A DNA stretch of 8,957 bases from Acetobacteraceae bacterium (GTDB lineage Bacteria; Pseudomonadota; Alphaproteobacteria; Acetobacterales; Acetobacteraceae), in assembly GCA_003164305.1 (NCBI GenBank), contig PLSZ01000283.1:1-8957 (forward strand), in the 5' to 3' direction. Of the stretch, positions 1 through 6,297 are shown in pieces. The notes beneath the pieces were generated by a model. The model was not told the origin of the DNA. It did no database searches and worked only from the letters and a program-made list of their open reading frames with translations. Position 1 is the first letter of the stretch; each line of letters opens with the position of its first letter. The position numbers and the translations under genes are program-made.

Positions 1-794
1 TTCAACTTTCCGCTGGAATCTACACCGATACGCCGCCGGCCTGGGACGTTCCGCTGCTGATCGATCTCGGTGGCGCGACCTTCAATGCCGCCGGCAAGAC
101 GGGCGCGTTGGCCCGCGGCAAGGCGCTGCTGTGTCCGACGGCGGATTCCATTATCCAGAACGGCACCATCACGAATGTCGCGATGGATCAGGGTCAGGGG
201 CAATTGACCTCGGCGATTCGGCCGGACGCGGGCTGCGGCTACCTGACAATCAACAAGGTGATGCTGACCAACAACCAATGCGGCGTCGGGCACGGCGGGT
301 TTCCGATCGTCATCGCCATCTCCGACAGCGATATCAGCCGCAACGGGCTGAAGGCCAACACCGGGGCTCTCACGCATAACCTGTACGTTGGCATCGAATG
401 CCGCCGCCTGACGCTGACCAACGTGATCGCGAACGGAACGAACGAGGCGCACTCGATCAAGTATCGAGGCCCGGAGTTGATCGTCAACGGCGGCACGTTC
501 GCCTCCGCGCCGGGAAAACCGTTCGACATCCCCAACGGTGCCACGGTCCCGTTCCGGATCACCGGAGCCGCCATCATCAAAGGGGCGAACGATTCGGATC
601 ACGGTGTCCTGGCCTGTGGCGAGGAAGGAACCGAGCACGGGTTGGCCGGCGGCACGATCAACGGCGGCGCGATCCGGGCGGATTGCGGCAACCCGACGAT
701 TCTGGGCCCAGGCGGCACGATCACGTTGAGCGGGGTGGCGTTGAGCGGGAATAAGATCACGGCCACGGGCGGCGTGGTGCTGGCGGGGGTTTGA
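1..794 (+). CDS. Right-handed beta-helix repeat protein, 3' end (5'-truncated)
   Basis: The frame is open from position 3 to the TGA at 792-794, giving 263 residues with no start in the window, so the true start lies upstream. A TTG at 108 is in frame but there is no reason to prefer it, because the reading upstream (QLSAGIYTDTPPAW) is equally protein-like. The sequence is built of short beta-strand turns with Asn, Gly and Thr at corners: IIQNGTITNV, YLTINKVMLTNNQ, IAISDSDISRNGL, LTLTNVIANGT, LIVNGGTFAS, GGTITLSGVALSGNKI. This periodic pattern is typical of pectate-lyase-like parallel beta-helix proteins, which bind or cleave polysaccharides or serve as surface or tail adhesins. No catalytic residues can be assigned, so it may be non-enzymatic. 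It converges on the glycosyltransferase gene with a 44-bp gap (795-838) in which I see no clear terminator. The fold class is fairly certain and the function unknown. Confidence 0.8.
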   Translation, partial: QLSAGIYTDTPPAWDVPLLIDLGGATFNAAGKTGALARGKALLCPTADSIIQNGTITNVAMDQGQGQLTSAIRPDAGCGYLTINKVMLTNNQCGVGHGGFPIVIAISDSDISRNGLKANTGALTHNLYVGIECRRLTLTNVIANGTNEAHSIKYRGPELIVNGGTFASAPGKPFDIPNGATVPFRITGAAIIKGANDSDHGVLACGEEGTEHGLAGGTINGGAIRADCGNPTILGPGGTITLSGVALSGNKITATGGVVLAGV

Positions 795-838
795 AGGCGC
801 CATCGGGTCGGGCGGGAACAAGCTGGCGGATCGCGGCG

Positions 839-2170
839 CTACTGTCTTGCCCGGTGCAACAGGCCGGTCAAAGCCCGCGGCGGCGCGGTAACCCGCCATG
901 ATTTGGAGCCCAAAATGGTTTGAAGCTCCGCTTCCAACGCCTGATGACGACGGATCCGCTCGTAGAGTTCTTCGCGAACCGGATCGAGGTTCAATTCGTC
1001 GCGGAGAGCTTCCATCGCCCGCTCATGCGTTTGCCTGAGTTGGCCGTTGCCATGCAATTCCATTTCGATCCAATGCGCATTGAGGAAGTCCCGCGCCACA
1101 TCCGCGAGACGCCGCAGTTCGATGCGTCCGGCGCTCGATCGCTCCGCCGCCGCCAGTAATCCGGCGTGGAACTGGCGTCCGCTCTCCGGCCAGTCAGGCC
1201 AGGCCGCGGCGGTTTCCCGGGCATTCGCCTTCAGCCGATCGAGCGCGGCGGGATCGCCACGCAGCGAAGCCACCAGATGGCGGACATCGCCTTCATCGCC
1301 AGAGCGGGCGACCATCGCGTTGTAGCCGTCGCGGATATATTCATCGTGACCCGTCACGTCATAGACGATCGCGGTTCCGCCACAGTGAAACATTTCCAGC
1401 GGCGGGCCGAACATCCCCTCGACCAGACTGAGCTTCAGCACGAGGTCGCAGGACCGGTATATCGGCGCGGTCGCCTCCTGCGGCACGCGGGAGAACACCC
1501 GATCGGCGCCGGGCAGGGCATCGATGTCCGACGTGGTCAGCAGCCAGACCTCATCCGCGCCTCCCTCCCGGGCGAGGCGGACCGAGGTCGGCACGTTCTT
1601 GAACCAGACATCGGCCGCGCCCTCCACGAGGACCCGCAAACGGCCGGGCGTCCTGGGAGCGATGCGTTCGCCATCCTCCCGATAGATGGATTTGTCGATA
1701 CCGTTCGATGCGATCGACGCCTGTTGTCCGTGCGTATCCAGCAAATATCCGGCGATCCGGTGTGCCTCGGTGACAATGCCTACCCCCGACCGGTAGGTCG
1801 CTTCAACCGCCACCCGGGTCACCCGTTCCTCTTCCGGGTAGAACCGCGACTCGATCGACTGCACGAAATAGACATAGGCACCGGCGTCGAGTTTGGGCAG
1901 GTCGAACAACGTCTCCCACCACGTGCAGACAGCGATATCGAAACGTTCGGCGGACGCCGCTTCCATCGACAGCCAGCGCGGATTGGCACGATCCATCCAA
2001 CTCCGGATCGGATGCCACCGTACATCGTCGGGTGTTGGGACCTCAGGATGAACCAGGCTGACCTGAACGCCTGCCTCGGCCAGGGCCATCGCGTGCCGAT
2101 AGACGACGTTCATTCCCCCTGAAATGCCGATTCCTGGGCAGATGAAAGCGACACTCGCCGAGACTGCCAT
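839..2170 (-). CDS. GT-B fold glycosyltransferase (GT4-type)
   Basis: This 443-residue cytosolic protein probably transfers a sugar from a nucleotide-sugar donor to a surface polysaccharide or glycan; donor and acceptor cannot be read from sequence. The N-terminal Rossmann half (about 1-165) has the glycine-rich acceptor-side loop CPGIGISGGMNVVYRH (11-26), the segment YVYFVQSIESRFYP (99-112), which resembles WsaF-like rhamnosyltransferases, and SNGID (155-159), the usual entry to the second half. The C-terminal half (about 175-340) carries the EX7E motif, E251 and E259 in EGMFGPPLE, followed by the G-rich turn and YDVTGHDEYI (270-279). Residues about 345-425 form an extra helical, charged tail ending in SKSWRVTAPPR (422-432), a tail seen on many O-antigen and capsule glycosyltransferases. 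The start is the ATG at 2170-2168; an AAGGG lies only a few bases upstream, so ribosome binding looks weak. It is divergent from the Hint gene. Confidence 0.88.
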   Translation of the reverse strand: MAVSASVAFICPGIGISGGMNVVYRHAMALAEAGVQVSLVHPEVPTPDDVRWHPIRSWMDRANPRWLSMEAASAERFDIAVCTWWETLFDLPKLDAGAYVYFVQSIESRFYPEEERVTRVAVEATYRSGVGIVTEAHRIAGYLLDTHGQQASIASNGIDKSIYREDGERIAPRTPGRLRVLVEGAADVWFKNVPTSVRLAREGGADEVWLLTTSDIDALPGADRVFSRVPQEATAPIYRSCDLVLKLSLVEGMFGPPLEMFHCGGTAIVYDVTGHDEYIRDGYNAMVARSGDEGDVRHLVASLRGDPAALDRLKANARETAAAWPDWPESGRQFHAGLLAAAERSSAGRIELRRLADVARDFLNAHWIEMELHGNGQLRQTHERAMEALRDELNLDPVREELYERIRRHQALEAELQTILGSKSWRVTAPPRALTGLLHRARQ

Positions 2171-2665
2171 GGCCCTTAATTGGTTCTATGGATGGAACGG
2201 CCCGCAATAGCCCGCGCCTTACCGCCGTGGCAACCGGCCGTGAACACGCATCCACGCCTGAATGCCAGCCCGGTGGTGCCCTGGGTAGAGGTCATGCAAC
2301 CCGAATATGTGAATCGGCGCCGCGTCGAGGTCGCGCGTAAAGCGAGTCGGGATCTGAAATCCGAACGCCTGTCGCGCTGCTTAAGAAACAAGAAATAAAG
2401 GAAGTCTGGATTTGGAATCCGGGTTCCCCACGAAATGGTCCCTTTATGCACAGGTATCGTGCGACGGATCTGAACCGGACCGGCCAACTCCTCCACTTGA
2501 ACTTCGACTTCGCCATGTCGGGTCTACCCCAAATGACGAGCTGCATAAACCGGGCATGTTAATTTGCTCCCGGCGCGGAGCGTTTGAACCATTGTGGAAT
2601 AGCCATGAACGTGCTGCGCTCATCGTCATTCCAGGTCAGAGCACCGTCCTGGAGGGGAGGCGGCG
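2171..2665. other. Divergent intergenic region (glycosyltransferase / Hint gene)
   Basis: These 495 bp lie between two divergent genes and should carry both promoters. Several frames stay open here, but they have no ribosome binding site and no protein-like composition, so I call none of them coding. The stretch 2381-2420 is clearly richer in A and T than its surroundings and contains a small stem-loop, GGATT-TGG-AATCC, at 2408-2420. TTGAAC-like -35 candidates occur near 2497 and 2584, but I find no convincing partnered -10 box, so no promoter is called. Confidence 0.5.
2651..2660 (+). promoter_or_regulatory. Doubled Shine-Dalgarno for the Hint gene
   Basis: GGAGG occurs twice in tandem, at 2651-2655 and 2656-2660. 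The second copy is 5 nt before the ATG at 2666, which fixes the start codon of the Hint-domain protein. Confidence 0.75.
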
Positions 2666-4333
2666 ATGACGGCGAAAACATTCACTAACACGGGCGGCGG
2701 AAGCTGGGAGACGGGGACGAACTGGAATCCGGCGGGGGTCCCCGGGACGACCGACGACGCCACGATCGATACCACCGTACCTGGCATCTATTCGGTGACG
2801 ATCGGCGCGGCCGAGGATCCGGACAGCGTCACCCTGAACGACGCCCTGGCGACGCTGTTGATCAATTCGACGGGAGCGTTGGACGGAGGCCCGCTGACGG
2901 TGAGCGCCGGCACCGTCACCGCGGCCGGTGTCCTCGATCCAAGCAGCATCACACTGAACGGCACGGCGGCGGCGGTGGTGATCAATGCGGCCAGCGCGTT
3001 TCAGGGTGGACCGCTGACCGTGAACGCCGGCACGGTCACCGCGAACGGCGTGCTCGATCCGAGCAGCCTCACACTCGACGGCACCTTGGCCGCGGTGCAG
3101 ATCAATTCGGCCAGCGCCTCGCAGGTCAGTCCGGTGACGGTGACCGCCGGCACGCTGAGCGTGACAGGAGTTCTCGATCCGGCCAGCATCGTGCTGAACG
3201 GCAGCGGCGCGGCGGCGGCGCTTGCGGTCGGTGGTTCGGCGGGCACGGTTACCGTCGGCACGCTTACCGTGAATGAGTTCGGCACGGTGGGCGTGGCCGC
3301 GGGCGGTGTCCTCGATGCGGGGATCATCTTCAACGACGGCACGATGTCCCTCGCCTCGGAGGGGACGATCGTCACGACCGGCAGCCTGACCGGAAGCGGC
3401 GTGATCACGCTGGCGAGTTTCGCCGTGGCCGATATGTATAATACCGACAATACGACGGTCTTCCTCGACGGCAGGGGGGAGCTGAAGCTGGAATCGCCGT
3501 CTACATTCACCGCCACCATCGCGGGGTTCCAGCATGGGGACAAGATCGATTTGGTGGCGACGCCGGTGACCGGTGTCCCTGTTTATACCCCAGATCCGGC
3601 ACAGCCGTCCAATGGCGGTGTGCTGACGGTCATGAACGGTACGTCCGTGCAGGCGGCGCTGAATCTTGAGGGAAATTATATTGGGTTTACGTTTGCCTAC
3701 TCGACGGACGGCAACGGGAACGATGTCGTGGTTGGCTGCTTCGCCGCCGGCACGAGCATCCTGACCGAAGCCGGGGACATTCCCGTCGAAGACCTACGCG
3801 AAGGCGATCTTCTGCCGGTTCGGTCACAGCCTGAACCTGTGCCGATCGCCTCGATCGGCCGTCGCGGGGTGGACTGCCTCCGCCATCCGAACCCGGCCAG
3901 TGTATGGCCAGTGCGCGTCGCCGCGCGTGCATTCGCGCCCGGACAGCCGCGGCGGGATCTTTATTTGTCGCCCGATCATGCCGTATTCGTCGATGGCGTG
4001 CTGATCCCGATCAAGCATCTGATCAACGGCACGACCATTCAGCAGGTGCCAAGGGATGAAGTGACCTACTATCACGTTGAGTTTGAGCGGCATGATGTGC
4101 TGCTGGCCGAGGGCTTACCTTGTGAGAGCTATCTCGATATGGGTGATCGTCACAGGTTCGGGAACGGTGGCGACGTGATCGCGCTGCATCCGGATTTCTC
4201 ATCGGTGACGAGGGATGTGGCGGCGATGTGGGAAGCGCGGGGTTGCGCGCCGCTTGTCGTCACGGGGCCGCGACTGGACGCCGCGCGGCGGCGTGTGGAC
4301 CCGTGCGACATGCCAGCAAGACATGTCGCGTGA
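2666..4333 (+). CDS. Tandem-repeat beta-structure protein with C-terminal Hint domain
   Basis: This 555-residue protein is probably exported and self-processing. Residues 9-35 (TGGGSWETGTNWNPAG and on) form the G-x-W...NW..G module that opens many autotransporter or adhesin passengers. Residues 51-210 are four copies of a 40-residue repeat (D-P-x-S-x-x-L-N-G, later AGTVT.NGVL). Residues 211-350 continue as beta-rich sequence with the IAGFQHGDKIDL motif (285-296), which commonly precedes such domains. The Hint domain starts at GCFAAGTSI with the nucleophile candidate Cys358. It continues with VEDLREGD (374-381), LSPDHAVF (434-441; His438 as the conserved active-site histidine) and YYHVEFERHDVLLAEGLPCESY (468-489). 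Hint domains cleave the peptide bond before the Cys through an ester intermediate; whether this one does is unproven. No N-terminal signal peptide is visible, so export would need another route. The ATG at 2666 follows a strong Shine-Dalgarno sequence. The gene is probably monocistronic. Confidence 0.9.
   Translation: MTAKTFTNTGGGSWETGTNWNPAGVPGTTDDATIDTTVPGIYSVTIGAAEDPDSVTLNDALATLLINSTGALDGGPLTVSAGTVTAAGVLDPSSITLNGTAAAVVINAASAFQGGPLTVNAGTVTANGVLDPSSLTLDGTLAAVQINSASASQVSPVTVTAGTLSVTGVLDPASIVLNGSGAAAALAVGGSAGTVTVGTLTVNEFGTVGVAAGGVLDAGIIFNDGTMSLASEGTIVTTGSLTGSGVITLASFAVADMYNTDNTTVFLDGRGELKLESPSTFTATIAGFQHGDKIDLVATPVTGVPVYTPDPAQPSNGGVLTVMNGTSVQAALNLEGNYIGFTFAYSTDGNGNDVVVGCFAAGTSILTEAGDIPVEDLREGDLLPVRSQPEPVPIASIGRRGVDCLRHPNPASVWPVRVAARAFAPGQPRRDLYLSPDHAVFVDGVLIPIKHLINGTTIQQVPRDEVTYYHVEFERHDVLLAEGLPCESYLDMGDRHRFGNGGDVIALHPDFSSVTRDVAAMWEARGCAPLVVTGPRLDAARRRVDPCDMPARHVA
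2816..3295 (+). repeat. Four in-frame 120-bp tandem repeats
   Basis: Units start at 2816, 2936, 3056 and 3176, each with GATCC followed by an AGC and a Leu-Asn-Gly-like codon run. The spacing is exactly 120 bp, with no insertion or deletion. Units 2 and 3 are closest to each other, while units 1 and 4 are more diverged. Each unit encodes 40 residues of beta-structure in the Hint-domain protein. Confidence 0.85.
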
Positions 4334-4365
4334 ATTAAGAGATTCGTGACGGCGCGGGAGGCGCT

Positions 4366-4398
4366 GGACCGGTCGCTGTCGATTTATACCGACGGTCC
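4366..4398 (+). terminator. Possible stem-loop terminator after the Hint gene
   Basis: The arms 4366-4375 (GGACCGGTCG) and 4390-4398 (CGACGGTCC) pair with one bulged G across a 14-nt loop. They lie 33 bp after the stop codon. No T-run follows, so this is only a weak candidate. Confidence 0.2.
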
Positions 4399-4480
4399 GA
4401 AACGTTGACACACGTCATGGCCCGGCTCGATGCCAGTACGATTCTCTGCCTCGCGGTAACCAACGAACGGGAATCGCACG

Positions 4481-4609
4481 ATGCAACACTCTCTTGGGAC
4501 ATTCGGAGACGCGCGGCTCGCGGCCCACATTGGGAAACTTTCGGAAGTGGACCGGGTCAAGGTCTGGGCGGGCCCGCGCGAAATGATGAAGCACGCGGTG
4601 GCTGAATAA
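4481..4609 (+). pseudogene. Short ORF resembling the N-terminus of an IS4-type transposase
   Basis: A 42-codon frame runs from the ATG at 4481 to the TAA at 4607-4609. It begins MQHSLGTFGDARLAAHIGKL. The segment LGTFGDARLAA resembles the start of the N-terminal DNA-binding domain of IS4/Tn5-type transposases (pattern x-F/L-GDxRLxxR). The following residues, ending KVWAGPREMMKHAVAE, do not continue that domain as I know it. An IS4 transposase is roughly ten times longer, so this would be a truncated and possibly internally deleted relic. No terminal inverted repeat or target duplication was found. It may equally be a chance ORF. Confidence 0.3.
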
Positions 4610-4701
4610 TATCAATCGCCCGAACGAACGACTGTTTCGTACGAGCGCCAATCAGGCCATGGCCGGCGCCGCGGAGGATCCGCGTCGAACGCGCGGTCAT
4701 G

Positions 4702-5754
4702 TCAGGTGCGATCGCGCGACCGCTGCGTCGCGAGCCGCGCGATGGCCGCGGGCGCGCCGTCAGGGATGGGGAAAACCGAGCTGACATTGATCTCGCAGAG
4801 CACGTATGTGTCCTCCCCCAACGGCGTGCGTGTGCCGAAGAGGAAGTCCGCGTCCCAAATGATCGGTAACGCCGCCGCATCGAGCCCGAGGACGCGCATC
4901 ATTCGCGGGGTCCAGTCGTTTTCCATCTTCGCCCGCAGCATCTGGAAGGGAACCGCATCGGCACCGTGCATGATGCGCGGACCCGGTTGCGCCGATGGCG
5001 CATCGGGCCCCTCGGGCGGTGGCGGGATCAGTGCTTTGACGAGTTGGTGGCCGAAGCCAATCACCTTGTCCGCGACCATGTAGCAGCGGATCATTCCTTC
5101 TGGCAGGCGGGGCTGAAACGGTTGATCGATGATGCAACCGCCAGGCGGCACGAAATACGCCTCGCAGCCATTCATGAAATCGCCCAACACGGTTTCCCGC
5201 GGCGTGCTGCCGCGTTCGGCGTGCAGCACACGGATGGGGATGTTGTCCGCGGTGGATGGCGCGGCGAGTTCAACCTTCCACACACCCTGGCCGGCATTGC
5301 CGCGATTCTGCTTGAGCACGCGCGGCCCCGATACGCGCAACCGGTCTGGAAACGCGGCGCCGAATTCGGCCGCGTCGCGATAGAGATGGGTATCAGCGCC
5401 CCAACCAAGGTGCTTCGTGCGGTAAAGCACTTCCTTTGTGCCCATCTTCAGGATCGTGTCGGGATGCGCGCTGACCCACGGGCCACTCGCGGCGACATCG
5501 CGCAGCAGAGCATCGAGCACAATGCGGGTGAGACCCTGGTGAATCGGATCGACCCAGACGAGCACGCCGTCCACGGCCATGAGTCGCGCCCGAACCTGGT
5601 CCACCAGTTCATCGGCATAGACGGCAGGTTCGGCGTGGATACCGAGTGCGTCCAGTTCCTCAAAGACGCGGAAGAACCGATTGTTCCGCGGTGTCGCGGC
5701 CTGACGCGACGTCGCATCGCCGCGCCACAGAATCGCGATTTTCTGTTGGGTCAT
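4702..5754 (-). CDS. ATP-grasp-like 'Cj0069 family' protein
   Basis: This 350-residue soluble protein has the layout of an ATP-grasp ligase, although no substrate is known to me for this family. The N-terminal part begins KIAILWRGD (5-13) and includes ATPRNNRFFRVFEEL (20-34) and VDGVLVWVDPIHQG (61-74). The pre-ATP segment is SAHPDTILKMGTKEVLYRT (95-113). The nucleotide-binding loop is PRVLKQNRGNAGQGVWKVE (144-162), with a Lys and a glycine-rich turn as in glutathione synthetase or RimK-like folds. The probable metal-binding residues are in WDADFLFG (300-307) and CEINVSSVFPIPD (320-332), where Glu321 and Asn323 match the E-x-N pattern of ATP-grasp enzymes. Length and motifs fit an intact gene. 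The start is the ATG at 5754-5752, with only a weak purine stretch (CGAGA) upstream. A 28-bp perfect palindrome in its leader suggests regulation. It appears monocistronic. Confidence 0.82.
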   Translation of the reverse strand: MTQQKIAILWRGDATSRQAATPRNNRFFRVFEELDALGIHAEPAVYADELVDQVRARLMAVDGVLVWVDPIHQGLTRIVLDALLRDVAASGPWVSAHPDTILKMGTKEVLYRTKHLGWGADTHLYRDAAEFGAAFPDRLRVSGPRVLKQNRGNAGQGVWKVELAAPSTADNIPIRVLHAERGSTPRETVLGDFMNGCEAYFVPPGGCIIDQPFQPRLPEGMIRCYMVADKVIGFGHQLVKALIPPPPEGPDAPSAQPGPRIMHGADAVPFQMLRAKMENDWTPRMMRVLGLDAAALPIIWDADFLFGTRTPLGEDTYVLCEINVSSVFPIPDGAPAAIARLATQRSRDRT

Positions 5755-5769
5755 TGGTGTCTCGGCGAT

Positions 5770-5797
5770 GATTGCTTCCGCGATCGCGGAAGCAATC
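5770..5797. promoter_or_regulatory. Perfect 28-bp palindrome upstream of the ATP-grasp gene
   Basis: The left arm GATTGCTTCCGC (5770-5781), the centre GATC (5782-5785) and the exact reverse complement of the arm (5786-5797) form an unbroken dyad. It ends 15 bp before the ATG at 5754. Symmetry with no spacer is typical of an operator bound by a dimeric repressor. The RNA could instead fold into a 12-bp stem with a GATC loop, acting as a leader hairpin. There is no T-run on either side, so a terminator is less likely. Confidence 0.55.
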
Positions 5798-6159
5798 GGA
5801 CCGACAACGTATCAAAATGCGTCACGCTGTCTGCTGTCGTCCAAAGAGCGATGCCCCCACGTTTGAACAAATGCCATCCGACGCAGTGAACAGCAATTTG
5901 CCGTCGAAGGAAACCGTGAAGACGTTCCCTCGGCCCCGAGCCCGAGCGTATGCCAGACATCGGATGCCACTTTAGCCGAATCGCCGGTTATCATTCGTCG
6001 CGGCTGACACGACCATGTTGGGCATGCGGTGTCGATTTGACGCCGTATAGAAATCAGAAACCGCGTCTGATTTGGACCTGGCTGCTCACGCTGCCGAACG
6101 GCGTCGGGCGATGCTCCAAAGGCCGAGGTGGCTCGGCGGGTGTACGTCAGTTCTGCTCC
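5798..6159. other. Gene-poor region
   Basis: Between the palindrome and the DUF6471-like remnant I find no frame with both a ribosome binding site and protein-like composition. Open frames on both strands translate to Arg-, Cys- and His-rich sequence typical of noncoding GC-rich DNA. The only clear structure is the inverted repeat at 6051-6073. The promoter of the leftward ATP-grasp gene should lie in the first 100 bp or so. Confidence 0.45.
6051..6073. repeat. Inverted repeat, 8-bp arms with 7-nt loop
   Basis: AAATCAGA (6051-6058) and TCTGATTT (6066-6073) are exact reverse complements around AACCGCG. Read on the minus strand, the hairpin is followed by a T-rich run (TTTCTAT-like), so it could be a weak leftward terminator. 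It could also be an operator or the end of a decayed mobile element. Confidence 0.4.
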
Positions 6160-6297
6160 TCAGCGCGGAGCGCCAGCCGATTTCTGAGGGCCGGGTTGAA
6201 GCGGGCAGGTCCCACTTACCGGCGTTTGGCGGACAGGCTAACTCAACACGGCTTCGCGGAGACGGAGGGATCAGTCGCGGCGAAGATTGCGCGCGGG
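6160..6297 (+). pseudogene. DUF6471-like fragment, truncated
   Basis: In the frame containing 6178-6297 the translation reads SRFLRAGLKRAGPTYRRLAD, followed by RLTQHGFAETEGSVAAKIARG. From memory this closely follows the DUF6471 pattern (RFLKAELKRAGVTYxxLAxRLxxHGxxETExSIxNKxARG), a small helix-turn-helix-like domain of unknown function. Intact members continue after ARG with a hydrophobic TFxAxFFLAAL-type helix. Here the frame changes abruptly to SNLGDHIHALLPRL, so the domain is cut at about 6297. No Shine-Dalgarno sequence or good start codon precedes it. The surrounding open frame (5950-6405) is otherwise not protein-like. I read it as the remnant of a gene broken by insertion or deletion. 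Its 3' end overlaps the end of the opposite-strand hypothetical gene. Confidence 0.5.

Larger units (their letters stand above)
4334..4701. other. Convergent intergenic region after the Hint gene
   Basis: These 368 bp lie between two converging genes. They hold a weak stem-loop (4366-4398) and a possible transposase scrap (4481-4609). They also contain a 6-bp stem with a 3-nt loop, CGCGGA/TCCGCG, at 4670-4684, which could weakly terminate the leftward ATP-grasp gene but lacks a T-run. The Hint frame would continue 24 codons past its TGA to another TGA at 4406-4408. I see no intact gene. Confidence 0.5.

Noticed and set aside
1166..2122. Plus-strand ORF of 318 codons opposite the glycosyltransferase
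   Set aside because: It lies wholly inside the glycosyltransferase gene on the other strand, has no ribosome binding site and shows shadow-like composition.
2176..2496. Minus-strand ORF of 106 codons upstream of the glycosyltransferase
   Set aside because: It shows no motif or Shine-Dalgarno sequence and fills most of the region that must hold both divergent promoters.
2636..3535. Minus-strand ORF of 299 codons opposite the repeat region
   Set aside because: Its repeats simply mirror the 120-bp repeats of the Hint gene, and the sequence is Arg/His-rich.
4334..4408. In-frame extension of the Hint protein past its TGA
   Set aside because: The protein already ends at a point normal for this domain family (VVTGPRLDAARRR), and there is no readthrough signal.
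5780..5787. GCGATCGC octamer as a cyanobacterial HIP1 site
   Set aside because: The octamer is the centre of the 28-bp palindrome, occurs in isolation, and nothing else points to a cyanobacterium.
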